NCBI GenBank assembly: GCA_035550655.1
Contig: DASZOU010000037.1
Location: 1-64,000, forward strand
DNA: 64,000 bases
Origin: DASZTV01 sp035550655
Lineage (GTDB): Bacteria; Actinomycetota; Actinomycetes; JAFAQI01
Direction of reading: 5' to 3'
A program made the position numbers and the translations under genes. Position 1 is the stretch's first letter. Each line of letters starts with the position of its first letter. The notes beneath the pieces were generated by a model. The model was not told the DNA's origin and ran no database searches. It was given only the letters and a program-made list of their open reading frames with translations. This document shows positions 1 through 7,750 of this stretch, in pieces.

Positions 1-1
1 G

Positions 2-127
2 GGAGGGCAAGTGGGGGCGTCTGTTCAATCCAGCGCGACCGACCTGATCCCCATAGCCGGCACTTCGGAGCAGCCACTCTCCGGACTCACCGCCGACCAT
101 ACGCCCGCCGTCAAAGCCGCGTCTTGA
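2..127 (+). CDS. Possible C-terminal end of a gene entering from the left
   Basis: An open frame runs from the window edge to a TGA at 125-127 and would encode the last 41 residues of a protein. The stretch is rich in Ser, Thr, Ala and Pro and matches no family I recognise. Third positions are mostly G or C, as in real genes here, but the stretch is too short to be sure. If real, it belongs to the putative integrated element that ends near 1105. Between it and relB (128-358) I see no other gene, only the inverted repeat and the relBE promoter. Confidence 0.25.
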   Translation, partial: GGQVGASVQSSATDLIPIAGTSEQPLSGLTADHTPAVKAAS

Positions 128-200
128 CACAGAGGGGAACCATTACCGATCGGTGTGCTGCGAAACGCGGAACCGACTCAGAGCGGCGCCTCGGTTCGGC

Positions 201-296
201 GTACGTAAGAGAACACAAACGTTGCGCGGGTCACCTCGTGAGCCTCGACAACGCCTCAGGCGTGAACTCACGGAACGTTTGTGTTCTCTTACGTAC
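201..296. repeat. 23-bp perfect inverted repeat with 50-bp loop
   Basis: The arm at 201-223 is the exact reverse complement of 274-296. The arms are AT-richer than their surroundings (GAGAACACAAACGTT core), and the loop holds smaller complementary bits (GTGAG at 239-243, CTCAC at 266-270). It lies about 60 bp upstream of the relB start and outside its core promoter. It could be a strong terminator or cruciform, a pair of binding sites, or the ends of a tiny mobile relic. No poly-T tract follows it. Confidence 0.8.
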
Positions 297-322
297 CGTG
301 TGTGCGTATGCCTTTAATGGTC

Positions 323-361
323 TTGTGGTGGTCATTCGGGATGACTAGAATCCTGGTCATG
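323..361 (+). promoter_or_regulatory. relBE promoter with operator palindrome
   Basis: A -35-like TTGTGG (323-328) and a near-perfect -10 TAGAAT (346-351) are separated by 17 bp. The ATG at 359 follows 7 nt after the -10, so the relB mRNA would be leaderless. The spacer contains the inverted repeat GTCAT-tcggg-ATGAC (331-345), well placed to be the autorepression operator typical of toxin-antitoxin operons. Confidence 0.65.
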
Positions 362-637
362 GAGACACTTCCGCTCGCGACCGTCAAGGCGCAGCTGTCC
401 AGCCTGGTCGACCAGGTCGAGGACACCCATCAGCGTGTCGTGATCACTCGCAACGGCAAGCCGGCGGCCATTCTCATCAGCCCTGACGATCTCGAGGGCC
501 TCGAAGAAACGCTGGAGATCCTCTCCGACAAGGAGACGATGAAGCGACTCAGACAATCCGAAGCCGACATCAAGGCGGGTCGAGTCGAGACGCTCACCAA
601 GGAAGACGCGCGCAAGCTGATCAATCGCAGTCGTTGA
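359..637 (+). CDS. relB: RelB/Phd-type antitoxin
   Basis: This is a 92-residue antitoxin of the Phd/YefM-RelB class. The N-terminal half has the family pattern of a short strand, an amphipathic helix and V(V/I)TRNGKPAAILISPDDLEGL, the DNA-binding and dimerisation fold. The C-terminal half is a charged helical tail expected to wrap the toxin. The start is the ATG at 359 rather than the upstream in-frame starts, because the protein then begins METLPLATVKAQL as the family does and the ATG sits right after a good -10 box. It is followed by the toxin gene with a one-base overlap (TGATG). Family knowledge predicts that it neutralises RelE and represses its own promoter. Confidence 0.85.
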   Translation: METLPLATVKAQLSSLVDQVEDTHQRVVITRNGKPAAILISPDDLEGLEETLEILSDKETMKRLRQSEADIKAGRVETLTKEDARKLINRSR

Positions 638-912
638 TGCCGCCGGGCCCGTACCGGATCGAGTGGACCGCAACCGCCAAACGTGGCCTGACCCAGCTTC
701 CGGAGAAGGCCGCGACCGCAGTCGTCGAGTTCGTCTACGGAGCACTCGCGGAATCGCCGCGCCGCATCGGGCACGAGCTGAACTTGGAACTCGCCGGCCG
801 CCACTCCGCGCGACGCGGGAGCTTCCGAATCATCTACCTGATCGACGACGACGCCCGACGAGTGGTCATCACTGACGTCAACCACCGCCGCGACGTCTAC
901 CGGCGCCGCTAG
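637..912 (+). CDS. relE: RelE/ParE-type toxin
   Basis: This 91-residue protein has the RelE fold signature: YRIEWTATAKRGLTQLP at the N-terminus, a central RxxxG-like turn (RHSARRGSFRIIYLIDD) and a C-terminal ITDVNHRRDVYRR strand-helix. RelE members cleave ribosome-bound mRNA, and the basic residues near the C-terminus are those usually needed. The ATG at 637 shares its A with the antitoxin's TGA, so the pair is translationally coupled. The TTG at 634 is a less likely start. The module sits about 150 bp from a tRNA-Gly scar, so it is probably cargo of an integrated element. Confidence 0.85.
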   Translation: MPPGPYRIEWTATAKRGLTQLPEKAATAVVEFVYGALAESPRRIGHELNLELAGRHSARRGSFRIIYLIDDDARRVVITDVNHRRDVYRRR

Positions 913-1011
913 CTGTGGTCCTCCGAGACGTCCCCCGGATGTGTTCACTTCGTCCCCGATCGGGCGCATACTCGGTGCCCCCAACGCACCGATTGGAGTT
1001 CGTTTCGCCAT

Positions 1012-1044
1012 GACCGGCTGCGCAATCGAGCGCAGCAGCCGGTC
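1012..1044. repeat. Imperfect stem-loop next to the tRNA scar
   Basis: GACCGGCTGCGC (1012-1023) can pair with GCGCAGCAGCCGGTC (1030-1044) across a 6-nt loop, with one 3-nt bulge. It follows the toxin gene and lies 20 bp from the tRNA-Gly fragment. It may be a terminator for relBE or an arm-type site of the recombination region. Confidence 0.5.
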
Positions 1045-1063
1045 AGCGGTCGTCGGGCTTGTC

Positions 1064-1105
1064 CCTTCCAAGCTGGCTATGCGGGTTCGGTTCCCGTCGC
1101 CCGCT
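1064..1105 (+). pseudogene. 3' half of tRNA-Gly(TCC), attachment-site scar
   Basis: The sequence reads as a tRNA from the anticodon loop to the discriminator base: CTTCCAA loop (1065-1071, anticodon TCC), 3' anticodon stem GCTGG, a 4-nt variable region, a T-stem and loop GCGGG/TTCGGTT/CCCGT (1081-1097), the 3' acceptor strand CGCCCGC (1098-1104) and T1105. The 5' acceptor, D-arm and 5' anticodon strand are absent: the upstream bases are not complementary. This is the usual product of tRNA-targeting integrases, which leave a duplicated 3' segment at the far end of the element. The orientation puts the element to the left and normal chromosome to the right. Confidence 0.7.
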
Positions 1106-1157
1106 CTGCTCCGCCGCCCAGGCAGGAAGGCGGTCGCGGGACAGCGAACCGTGCTGC

Positions 1158-1202
1158 TGTGACGGCCCAGCTTGTGACGGCCCGGCTTGTGACGGCCCAG
1201 TG
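1158..1202 (+). repeat. Three tandem 15-bp repeats over a start codon
   Basis: Three head-to-tail copies of TGTGACGGCCCAGCT (1158-1172, 1173-1187 with one A to G change, 1188-1202 diverging in the last bases) end exactly on the GTG proposed as the start of the S8 protease gene. They replace any recognisable ribosome binding site. They could be operator sites or a slippage-prone array that changes initiation. Confidence 0.75.
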
Positions 1203-4200
1203 AGGCGACGCCTTGTCGCCACCCTTGGGGCCACCGCTCTGGTGGTCGGCATCCCTGCGGCGTACGCGACTGACGCCGCCCAATCGCGCGCCAGGGTTGC
1301 GACGGCGCCACCCGCGGCACCGGGCCTGCACGAGAGCAACCGGCCGAAGTCCTGCCCGCAGACGCCCAAGGACCCCGACACCGGCGACCACGAGAAGGTC
1401 AGCCCGCTCGGCACCTTCCCCTGGCCGAAGCGGCCGCATGGCGTCAACCCGACCGACTATCTCGCCTACGACCACACCAAGCACACGCGGATCCCGACCC
1501 GGCCGGCGAACTGGGCCAACGGCGGCTCGCCCTGGAAGCTGAGCAGCACCCGGGTCGGCGACAAGACCGTCCGTGACAACCCGCAAGAGCTGTGCGGGGT
1601 CGAGGGCAACAGCGTGGACAAGGCGTGGGAGACGACGACGGGACGCCCGAGCACCGTCATCGCGATCACCGACTCCGGCATCGAGTGGTGCCAGGCCTCG
1701 ACCGCCGACAAGATCTACATCAACCGCGCGGACCTCCCGCCACCCAGGGATGCGGCCGGTCACACGAAGGCCTGGCTGGAGGCGCACGGCCATCGCTTCG
1801 CCGACTCCGACTTGTACGACCTCAACGACGACGGCGTGTTCAACGTCGCCGACTACGCGCACGATCCCCGGGTTGCGAAGCCGTACTTCTGCGGCAGCTT
1901 CGTTTCACCGAAAGACCTGATCCGGACCTTCGGCACCAAGGGGGGTCGCTACTACTACGGCAACCACCCGCAGAGTCCCGCGGGTTTCACGGAGGCCATC
2001 GCCGGGTGGAACTTCCTCGACAACACCAACGACCCCTACGACGACGTTCACTACGACCACGGCTCCGGCGAGGCCGAGGACTCCACCGGCGCCGCGAACG
2101 CGCTGGGCAGCGAGCCGGGATCCTGCCCGAACTGCATGGTGATGCCGATCCGGGTCGGCGAGAGCTTCATCGCTGCGTCCGACAACTTCGCGCAAGGCGT
2201 GATGTTCGCGGTCGACTCGGGTGCGAGCGTGGTTCAAGAAGCGCTCGGGTCCTACGACATCACGTCCGTGACCCAGCAGGCGATCCACTACGCGATGGCG
2301 CACGGCGTCCCGATCATCGCGAGCGCCGCCGACGAAGAAGCCGAGCACCACAACCTGCCCGGCTACCTCCCGCACACGATCGTCGTGAACAGCGTGACCC
2401 AGTCCGACGGCGAGGATGGCGTGCCGCTGCAGGTCCCGGACACCTATCTGCATCTCAACGGCTGCACCAACTACGGCGCCAACATCGCCGTCTCGGTCGA
2501 GAGCGGCTCGTGCTCGTCCGAGGCGACCGGCAAGACCGGCGGCATCGCTGGTCTCGCCGAGTCCGCCGCACGCGACGCCGTCCAACGGCACCGGATGCGC
2601 GACTACCCGGGACTGCGAACGGTCGCCGGCGCGAAGGTCCCGCTGTCCGTCAACGAGGTGCAGCAGCTCATCACGATGACGGCTGACGACGTCGACTTCC
2701 AGACCGCGGCACCGCCGTACGGGCCACCCGACAACTACCTCGACGTCTCGCCGTACCCGACCGTCCGCTACAAGACGCAGCCCGGCTTCGACATGTACAC
2801 CGGCTATGGCCGGATCGACGCCGCGTCGATCATGCGACGCATCAGCACTGGTGACATCCCGCCCGAGGCGTCGCTCGACGGCCAGTGGTTCCAGACGTTC
2901 ACGACCCACCAGACGATCACTGTCCGGGGGCTCACCGCCGCGGTCCGCGCGAAGTCCTACCACTGGGCGCTCGAAGCGGGCGTCGGCACCCAGCCCGAGC
3001 CGGGCGCGTGGCACACCGTCGCGGCCGGTCACGGTCCCGGCGGCGCGACTGGCCGGCGCCACGGCGTGCTCGCGCGCGTCTCGACGGCGCGGCTTGCGGC
3101 GCTGTTCCCCAACGGCACGTCGTTCACCGGCGGTCCGACGACCGCGGACGGGAGACCCGATCCCGATCGCTTCTCGGTCACCCTGCGGCTCGTCGTCGTG
3201 GACAACAAGGGCCGGGTCGCCATGGACCGGCGCACCGACTACCTGCACGACGACCCGGCGCTCTTGCCAGGCTTCCCGAAGCACTACGGCGCGTCGGTCG
3301 ACTCCAGCCCGACGCTCGCGCCGATCGGGCCGCACTACACCGACGCGCTCATCGTGGCCACGACCGACGGGGTCGTGCACGCCTACCGCACTGACGGCAA
3401 AGAGCTGCCCGGCTGGCCGGTCCACACCGACGCGATTCCCGTCCATCGCGGCGAGCCGGCCTACCGGTCAGGTGCCGTGACCGACATCCCGCACGGGTCG
3501 ATCGTCGGTGCCGTCGCTGTCGGCGACCTGGCCGATGCGACCGGTCGGCATCCCGATGTCGTGGTGAGCGACTTCACCGGTCACGTGTACGCCTGGAACG
3601 CCAAGGGCAAGCTGCTGCACGGCTTCCCGCGGGCCGTCCACCCGGCGTACGGCGGGCCCGCCGCTCGCGATGAGCACAACCGGCTCCAGCGTGCGTTCCT
3701 CGGCGGTCCGGCGCTCGCGCCGCTGATGGGCGGCAAGCGGCTCGACGTCGTCGCCGCGGCCATGGATCGCCACGTCTACGCCTGGCAGCCGAACGGCAAG
3801 CCGGTGCCGGGCTGGCCGAAGCTGCTGATCGACCGTTCCGAGATCTCCCACGTGGCCCGGCGGACGAACAAGATCACCTTCAAGGCGAGCTCGCGCGTCG
3901 ACCAGGGCTCACCGCTCGTCGACACCCCTGCGATCGGTGTGCTTTCCGGCAAAGGCGCGCCGGACGTCGTCGTGGGCGCCGACGAGGAGTACGACGGCTC
4001 GCCGAACGTCTCGGTGGCAAGTCCCGACGTCTACGCCCTCGGCGCGGTTCCCTTGCTGAATGCGGGCAACAGCCGGGTCTACGCGCTGAGCGCGAAAGGC
4101 AAGGTGCTTCCCGGGTGGCCGGCGTCGATCGAGGATCTCGACGACGGCTTGCTGCCGGACGTCGGTGACGGAACCACGGGGTCACCGGCACTCGCCGACG

Positions 4201-4925
4201 TCAACGGCGACGGCGCCCTCGAGGTGGGCGTGTCGACGAGCGTGGGCCCGCCGTACGTGCTGACGGCGACCGGGAAGTCGGCGCTGGGCACCGGCCCGGA
4301 CGGGAAGGCGATCGTCGGGTCGGCAACCCTGGGAGGTGCCGGCAACGGCACCCAGCTGCCGACGATCGCGGTCGAAGGAATGCCGATCTTCGCGCCGCTG
4401 GGCCCCGGCGCACCGGGTATCAGCCTCATCGATCCCGCCGCGACCCTCGGGAAGGCCCTCGACGCCGCCGTCTCGGACTCGCAGCTGCTCAACAACAACG
4501 ACATCGGCGCGTGGAACGCGACGACGGGGCTGATGCAGCCGGCGTTCCCGCAGGTGATGAACGACCTGCAGTTCATCGTGTCGCCAGTCGTCGCGGACGT
4601 CGGTGGTGCATCCGGTGGCCCATATCTCGTGGACGGCAGCGCGTCGTACGACGTGCGAGCAGTCAACGGGCTGGGGCAGGAAGCGCCGGGATTCCCGAAG
4701 TTCGACGGCGGCTGGATGGTGAACTCGCCGAGCTTCGGACGGTTCGGCAACCTTGCGCACCAGGTTCTGGCGGTGGGCACGCGCGAGGGCAACCTCTATG
4801 TCTGGACCACACCGACGCCGTCGTGCGCGTCATCCGGACCTTGGCCGCGCGAGCATCACGACCTGTCGAACACCAGCAACCTCGATGCGCCCGCCGGGCT
4901 ACCGCCCGCGCGCTGCCGTCACTAG
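1200..4925 (+). CDS. Secreted subtilisin-like (S8) protease with propeller tail
   Basis: This is a 1241-residue exported protein. The GTG at 1200 gives a clean signal peptide (MRRRLVATLGATALVVGIP, cut near AYA-T). Longer in-frame starts would run through the tRNA scar. A divergent peptidase S8 domain follows: Asp158 in ITDSG, His287 in DHGSGEAEDS, and a Ser at 439/440 in CSSEATGKTGGIAGLAE, where the usual GTSxAxP motif is distorted. A DLNDDGVFNVAD loop between Asp and His resembles an EF-hand/dockerin calcium site. The last 550 residues contain repeated SSPTLAP, LPGWP and ADVNGDG motifs typical of FG-GAP/VCBS or PQQ-like beta-propellers. It ends tail-to-tail with the epoxide hydrolase gene in a shared CTAG. 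The protease fold is clear, but the activity is less certain. Confidence 0.8.
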   Translation: MRRRLVATLGATALVVGIPAAYATDAAQSRARVATAPPAAPGLHESNRPKSCPQTPKDPDTGDHEKVSPLGTFPWPKRPHGVNPTDYLAYDHTKHTRIPTRPANWANGGSPWKLSSTRVGDKTVRDNPQELCGVEGNSVDKAWETTTGRPSTVIAITDSGIEWCQASTADKIYINRADLPPPRDAAGHTKAWLEAHGHRFADSDLYDLNDDGVFNVADYAHDPRVAKPYFCGSFVSPKDLIRTFGTKGGRYYYGNHPQSPAGFTEAIAGWNFLDNTNDPYDDVHYDHGSGEAEDSTGAANALGSEPGSCPNCMVMPIRVGESFIAASDNFAQGVMFAVDSGASVVQEALGSYDITSVTQQAIHYAMAHGVPIIASAADEEAEHHNLPGYLPHTIVVNSVTQSDGEDGVPLQVPDTYLHLNGCTNYGANIAVSVESGSCSSEATGKTGGIAGLAESAARDAVQRHRMRDYPGLRTVAGAKVPLSVNEVQQLITMTADDVDFQTAAPPYGPPDNYLDVSPYPTVRYKTQPGFDMYTGYGRIDAASIMRRISTGDIPPEASLDGQWFQTFTTHQTITVRGLTAAVRAKSYHWALEAGVGTQPEPGAWHTVAAGHGPGGATGRRHGVLARVSTARLAALFPNGTSFTGGPTTADGRPDPDRFSVTLRLVVVDNKGRVAMDRRTDYLHDDPALLPGFPKHYGASVDSSPTLAPIGPHYTDALIVATTDGVVHAYRTDGKELPGWPVHTDAIPVHRGEPAYRSGAVTDIPHGSIVGAVAVGDLADATGRHPDVVVSDFTGHVYAWNAKGKLLHGFPRAVHPAYGGPAARDEHNRLQRAFLGGPALAPLMGGKRLDVVAAAMDRHVYAWQPNGKPVPGWPKLLIDRSEISHVARRTNKITFKASSRVDQGSPLVDTPAIGVLSGKGAPDVVVGADEEYDGSPNVSVASPDVYALGAVPLLNAGNSRVYALSAKGKVLPGWPASIEDLDDGLLPDVGDGTTGSPALADVNGDGALEVGVSTSVGPPYVLTATGKSALGTGPDGKAIVGSATLGGAGNGTQLPTIAVEGMPIFAPLGPGAPGISLIDPAATLGKALDAAVSDSQLLNNNDIGAWNATTGLMQPAFPQVMNDLQFIVSPVVADVGGASGGPYLVDGSASYDVRAVNGLGQEAPGFPKFDGGWMVNSPSFGRFGNLAHQVLAVGTREGNLYVWTTPTPSCASSGPWPREHHDLSNTSNLDAPAGLPPARCRH

Positions 4926-5908
4926 CGAAGCCCGTTCAGCCACTCGACCAGCAGCCGGTTGACCTCCTCGGACTTCTCCTGCTGCACCCAGTGGCCGCAG
5001 TTGTCGAGGATGTGGCTGCCCCGCAGCCCGGGCAGGCTTTCGGGGAAGCGCTTGATGGCGTTCTGCCCCCAGATCACCGGGCCGTCCTTCTCGCCACCGA
5101 TGAACAGCGACGGCTGCCGGATCGGCGCGCCCGTCCATGCCCGCAGGTCGACCCAGTCGCGGTCCACGTTGCGGTACCGGTTGAGCGGGCCGCGGAACCC
5201 GCTGTACTCGAACTGCTCGGTGTAGAAGTCCAGATCGGCTTCGGTGAGCCAGCCGGGCAGCGAGTCGGGCAGCACTACGCGGTCCAGCAGCAGCTTCCCC
5301 TTCGCGACGGTGGCTGTCGTCCCGCCGTCCGCGCTGCGATGCGAATCAGCCGAGGCGCTGATGTAGAACTTCAGCAGCGAGGTCCGTACGTCGGCCTCGA
5401 ACTCCCGCTCGGCTCTTCCTGGTTCCTGGAAGTAGTTGATGTAGAACTCTTCCTCCTGGCCGGTCAGCTGACCCGCCAGCTCGGCCATACGCGCGAACGC
5501 CTCAGTCGGGCGTGGGCCACCGGGTGCGTTGTACGGCACGCTCAGCATCGCGACGGCTCGGAAGACGTCCGGGCGAAGCAGCGCGGAGTGCGCCGCGATG
5601 GGCGAGCCCCAGTCGTGACCGATGACGACCACTTCCTCGCCGGGTGCCAGGGCCTGAGCGACCCCGACCGTGTCGCCGACGTGATGCACCATGCCGTAGG
5701 CCTCGACCTCGTGCGGCGCCGATGAGCGGCCATACCCTCGGACATCGATCGCCACGGCACGGAACCCAGCCTCGGCGATGACCGGAAGCTGGTGCCGCCA
5801 GGAGTACCAGGACTCGGGAAAGCCGTGCACCAGCACGACCAGCGGACCCGTCCCCGCCTCGACGCAGTGGATGCGCGTGCCTCGTACGTCGACCACCTGA
5901 TGTCTCAC
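4922..5908 (-). CDS. Alpha/beta hydrolase, epoxide hydrolase-like
   Basis: This 328-residue cytosolic enzyme has the layout of epoxide hydrolases and haloalkane dehalogenases: oxyanion HGFPES near residue 28, RGYGRSSAP after strand 4, nucleophile Asp99 in IGHDWGS, and a C-terminal NCGHW with the catalytic His. A lid domain with several Tyr lies between. Epoxide hydrolases form an ester on the Asp and release a vicinal diol. The natural substrate is unknown. The GTG start at 5908 lies 6 nt after a TAGTCT box, so the transcript is probably leaderless. The gene is divergent from the mycothiol-type gene at 5960, and its stop overlaps that of the S8 protease. Confidence 0.85.
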   Translation of the reverse strand: MRHQVVDVRGTRIHCVEAGTGPLVVLVHGFPESWYSWRHQLPVIAEAGFRAVAIDVRGYGRSSAPHEVEAYGMVHHVGDTVGVAQALAPGEEVVVIGHDWGSPIAAHSALLRPDVFRAVAMLSVPYNAPGGPRPTEAFARMAELAGQLTGQEEEFYINYFQEPGRAEREFEADVRTSLLKFYISASADSHRSADGGTTATVAKGKLLLDRVVLPDSLPGWLTEADLDFYTEQFEYSGFRGPLNRYRNVDRDWVDLRAWTGAPIRQPSLFIGGEKDGPVIWGQNAIKRFPESLPGLRGSHILDNCGHWVQQEKSEEVNRLLVEWLNGLR

Positions 5909-5920
5909 GCGCGCAGACTA
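5906..5920 (-). promoter_or_regulatory. -10 box for leaderless epoxide hydrolase mRNA
   Basis: TAGTCT on the minus strand (5920-5915) is followed by 6 nt and the GTG start at 5908. No Shine-Dalgarno sequence is present. I do not see a convincing -35. Confidence 0.55.
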
Positions 5921-5947
5921 TTGCCCGGACACCGGCCCGTCGCTCGC

Positions 5948-5962
5948 TAGGGTTCGGGGGTG
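5948..5962 (+). promoter_or_regulatory. -10 box for leaderless mRNA
   Basis: TAGGGT (5948-5953) lies 6 nt before the GTG at 5960. The same spacing is seen at several other starts in the window, and it supports this GTG over later in-frame GTGs. Confidence 0.55.
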
Positions 5963-6736
5963 CTGGTGTGCGCGGTGGACGCCGAGACGATCGGCCGGTG
6001 CGAGGCCGACGCGCTCGCCCGAAACGTCGATCTCCTCCTGCGAGTCGCTCCCGAGACGAAGCTGCCGGACAGCGCGTGGACGGCTCACGACGTGGCGGCC
6101 CACCTCGTGAGCGTCATCGGTCGCTATCTCAAGCCGGACCGCAAGCTGCCGGCCTCGCCGCGAGAGGTCGATTCCGTCAACGACGCGGAGATGCGCGAGT
6201 TCGACTCGGCCACGATGGGCGAGCTCGTCGGCCGGCTGCGCTCCCGGAGCGCCAAGTACGCCGCATTCTGGCCGGACCTCCCGGTCGAGATGGTCCTCCC
6301 CATCTCCATCCGCGCCGGGGTAGACCTCGACGTCGCAGCCATCCGGAGCAACTGGCTGAGTGAGCTGCTCATCCACGGACGCGACGTCGCGCTCGCAGCC
6401 GGCGAGGAGTGGCCGCTCGACGACAGGAGCTGTCTGCTGACGCTGCGGCTTCTGGCGTACATGCTGCCGAGCTACCTCCGAGCCGGCGGGCAAGGCGACG
6501 CCACGCTGGCAGTCGCCCCTGACGGCGGGGCGCCGTTCTCCCTTCGCCTCAGCGATGGTGGCGCGCAGATGCAGCGCGGGGCGGCCGCCGACGGCGACCG
6601 CTTGACGGGCTCCCCCGCGGCGCTCGTCCTGCTGTTCTACGGCCGGATCGGCCTGGCAGAGGCACAGCGCCTCGGCGTGACCACCAGCGACGCCGACCGG
6701 GTGCAGCTGATCCTCGACCGGTTCGAGAAGCCCTAG
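5960..6736 (+). CDS. Mycothiol-dependent maleylpyruvate isomerase family protein
   Basis: This 258-residue protein belongs to the DinB-like/maleylpyruvate isomerase N-terminal family found mainly in mycothiol-producing actinobacteria. The first 150 residues form the helical bundle, with the metal-site pattern including TAHDVAAHL near residue 47 and a later ELLIHGRDVALA. The C-terminal part resembles the SCP2-like domain (FSLRLSDGGA and following). Family members use mycothiol as a thiol cofactor for isomerisation or transfer, but the substrate here cannot be read from the sequence. The start is the GTG 6 nt after a -10 box. It is convergent with arcB, with an 8-bp gap. Confidence 0.75.
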   Translation: MLVCAVDAETIGRCEADALARNVDLLLRVAPETKLPDSAWTAHDVAAHLVSVIGRYLKPDRKLPASPREVDSVNDAEMREFDSATMGELVGRLRSRSAKYAAFWPDLPVEMVLPISIRAGVDLDVAAIRSNWLSELLIHGRDVALAAGEEWPLDDRSCLLTLRLLAYMLPSYLRAGGQGDATLAVAPDGGAPFSLRLSDGGAQMQRGAAADGDRLTGSPAALVLLFYGRIGLAEAQRLGVTTSDADRVQLILDRFEKP

Positions 6737-6744
6737 CCGGAACC

Positions 6745-7746
6745 TCAGCTGCCGAGCGTCGCGACCATGATCGCCTTGATGGTGTGCATGCGGTTCTCGG
6801 CCTGCTGCCACACCGCGCTGGCCGGGGACTCGAAGACGTCCTCGGTGACTTCCAGTCCCTCGAGTCCATGCTCCTGGAACAGCTGCTCGCCGAGCGTGGT
6901 CTCGCGGTTGTGCAGCGCAGGCAGGCAGTGAAGGAAGCGGACGCTGTCGTTGTTCGTGGCCTTCACGAGATCCGCGTTCACCTGGTAGGGCTTGAGCAGC
7001 TCGATCCGCTCGGACCACGCGGCGGCCGGCTCCCCCATCGACACCCAGACGTCCGTGTAGAGAAAGTCGACGCCTTCAACCACGTCGCCCACGGCATCCG
7101 AGATCGTCACCCGCGCGCCCGACCCGTCAGCAAGCCGGGTCGCCGCCGCGATCAGGTCGTCCGCGGGCCACAGCGCCTCCGGTGCGGCCATCCGCACATC
7201 CATGCCGAGCAGCGCGCCCATGACCAGCAGCGAGTTGCCGACGTTGTTTCGCGCATCACCGAGATAGCAGAACGACGTCTCGGCGAGCGGCTTGCCGCAC
7301 AGCTCCTGCATGGTGAACACGTCGCACAGCGACTGGGTCGGGTGGAACCGGTCGGTGAGCCCGTTCCACACCGGCACGCCGGAGTACTCCGCCAACGTCT
7401 CGACCGTGCTCTGCGAGAAGCCGCGGTACTCGATCGCGTCGTACATGCGGCCGAGCACCCGCGCCGTGTCCTTCATCGACTCCTTGTGGCCGATCTGCGA
7501 GCCCTCTGGGCCGAGGTACGTCGTGTGGGCTCCCTGGTCGAAGGCCGCCCGCTCGAACGCACACCGGGTCCGCGTCGAGGTCTTCTCGAAGATCAACGCA
7601 ACGGTCTTTCCTGCCAGTCGCGGTTGCTCGGTACCGGCGTACTTCGCCCGCTTCAGATCGCGGGAGAGATCGAGCAGGAACGTCATCTCGTCCTTGCTGA
7701 AGTCGAGCTCCTTCACGAAGTGCCGGTTGCGCAAGTTGAGAGCCAT
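6745..7746 (-). CDS. arcB: Ornithine carbamoyltransferase (catabolic)
   Basis: This 333-residue enzyme has all the carbamoyltransferase signatures: STRTR (57-61) for carbamoyl phosphate, FHPTQSLCD in the middle, and HCLP towards the C-terminus for ornithine. In the deiminase pathway it runs phosphorolysis of citrulline to ornithine and carbamoyl phosphate. It follows arcA by only 4 bp and is the last gene of the operon, which argues for the catabolic rather than the biosynthetic (argF) role. No other arginine biosynthesis gene is nearby. Carbamate kinase, the next step, is not in the window. Confidence 0.9.
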   Translation of the reverse strand: MALNLRNRHFVKELDFSKDEMTFLLDLSRDLKRAKYAGTEQPRLAGKTVALIFEKTSTRTRCAFERAAFDQGAHTTYLGPEGSQIGHKESMKDTARVLGRMYDAIEYRGFSQSTVETLAEYSGVPVWNGLTDRFHPTQSLCDVFTMQELCGKPLAETSFCYLGDARNNVGNSLLVMGALLGMDVRMAAPEALWPADDLIAAATRLADGSGARVTISDAVGDVVEGVDFLYTDVWVSMGEPAAAWSERIELLKPYQVNADLVKATNNDSVRFLHCLPALHNRETTLGEQLFQEHGLEGLEVTEDVFESPASAVWQQAENRMHTIKAIMVATLGS

Positions 7747-7750
7747 CGCG

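Noticed and set aside
124..348. 74-residue open frame from TTG 124
   Set aside because: It runs through both arms of the inverted repeat, has no ribosome binding site and no family resemblance.
1059..1199. N-terminal extension of the S8 protease from 1059
   Set aside because: It would translate the tRNA fragment and tandem repeats and hide the signal peptide that begins at 1200.
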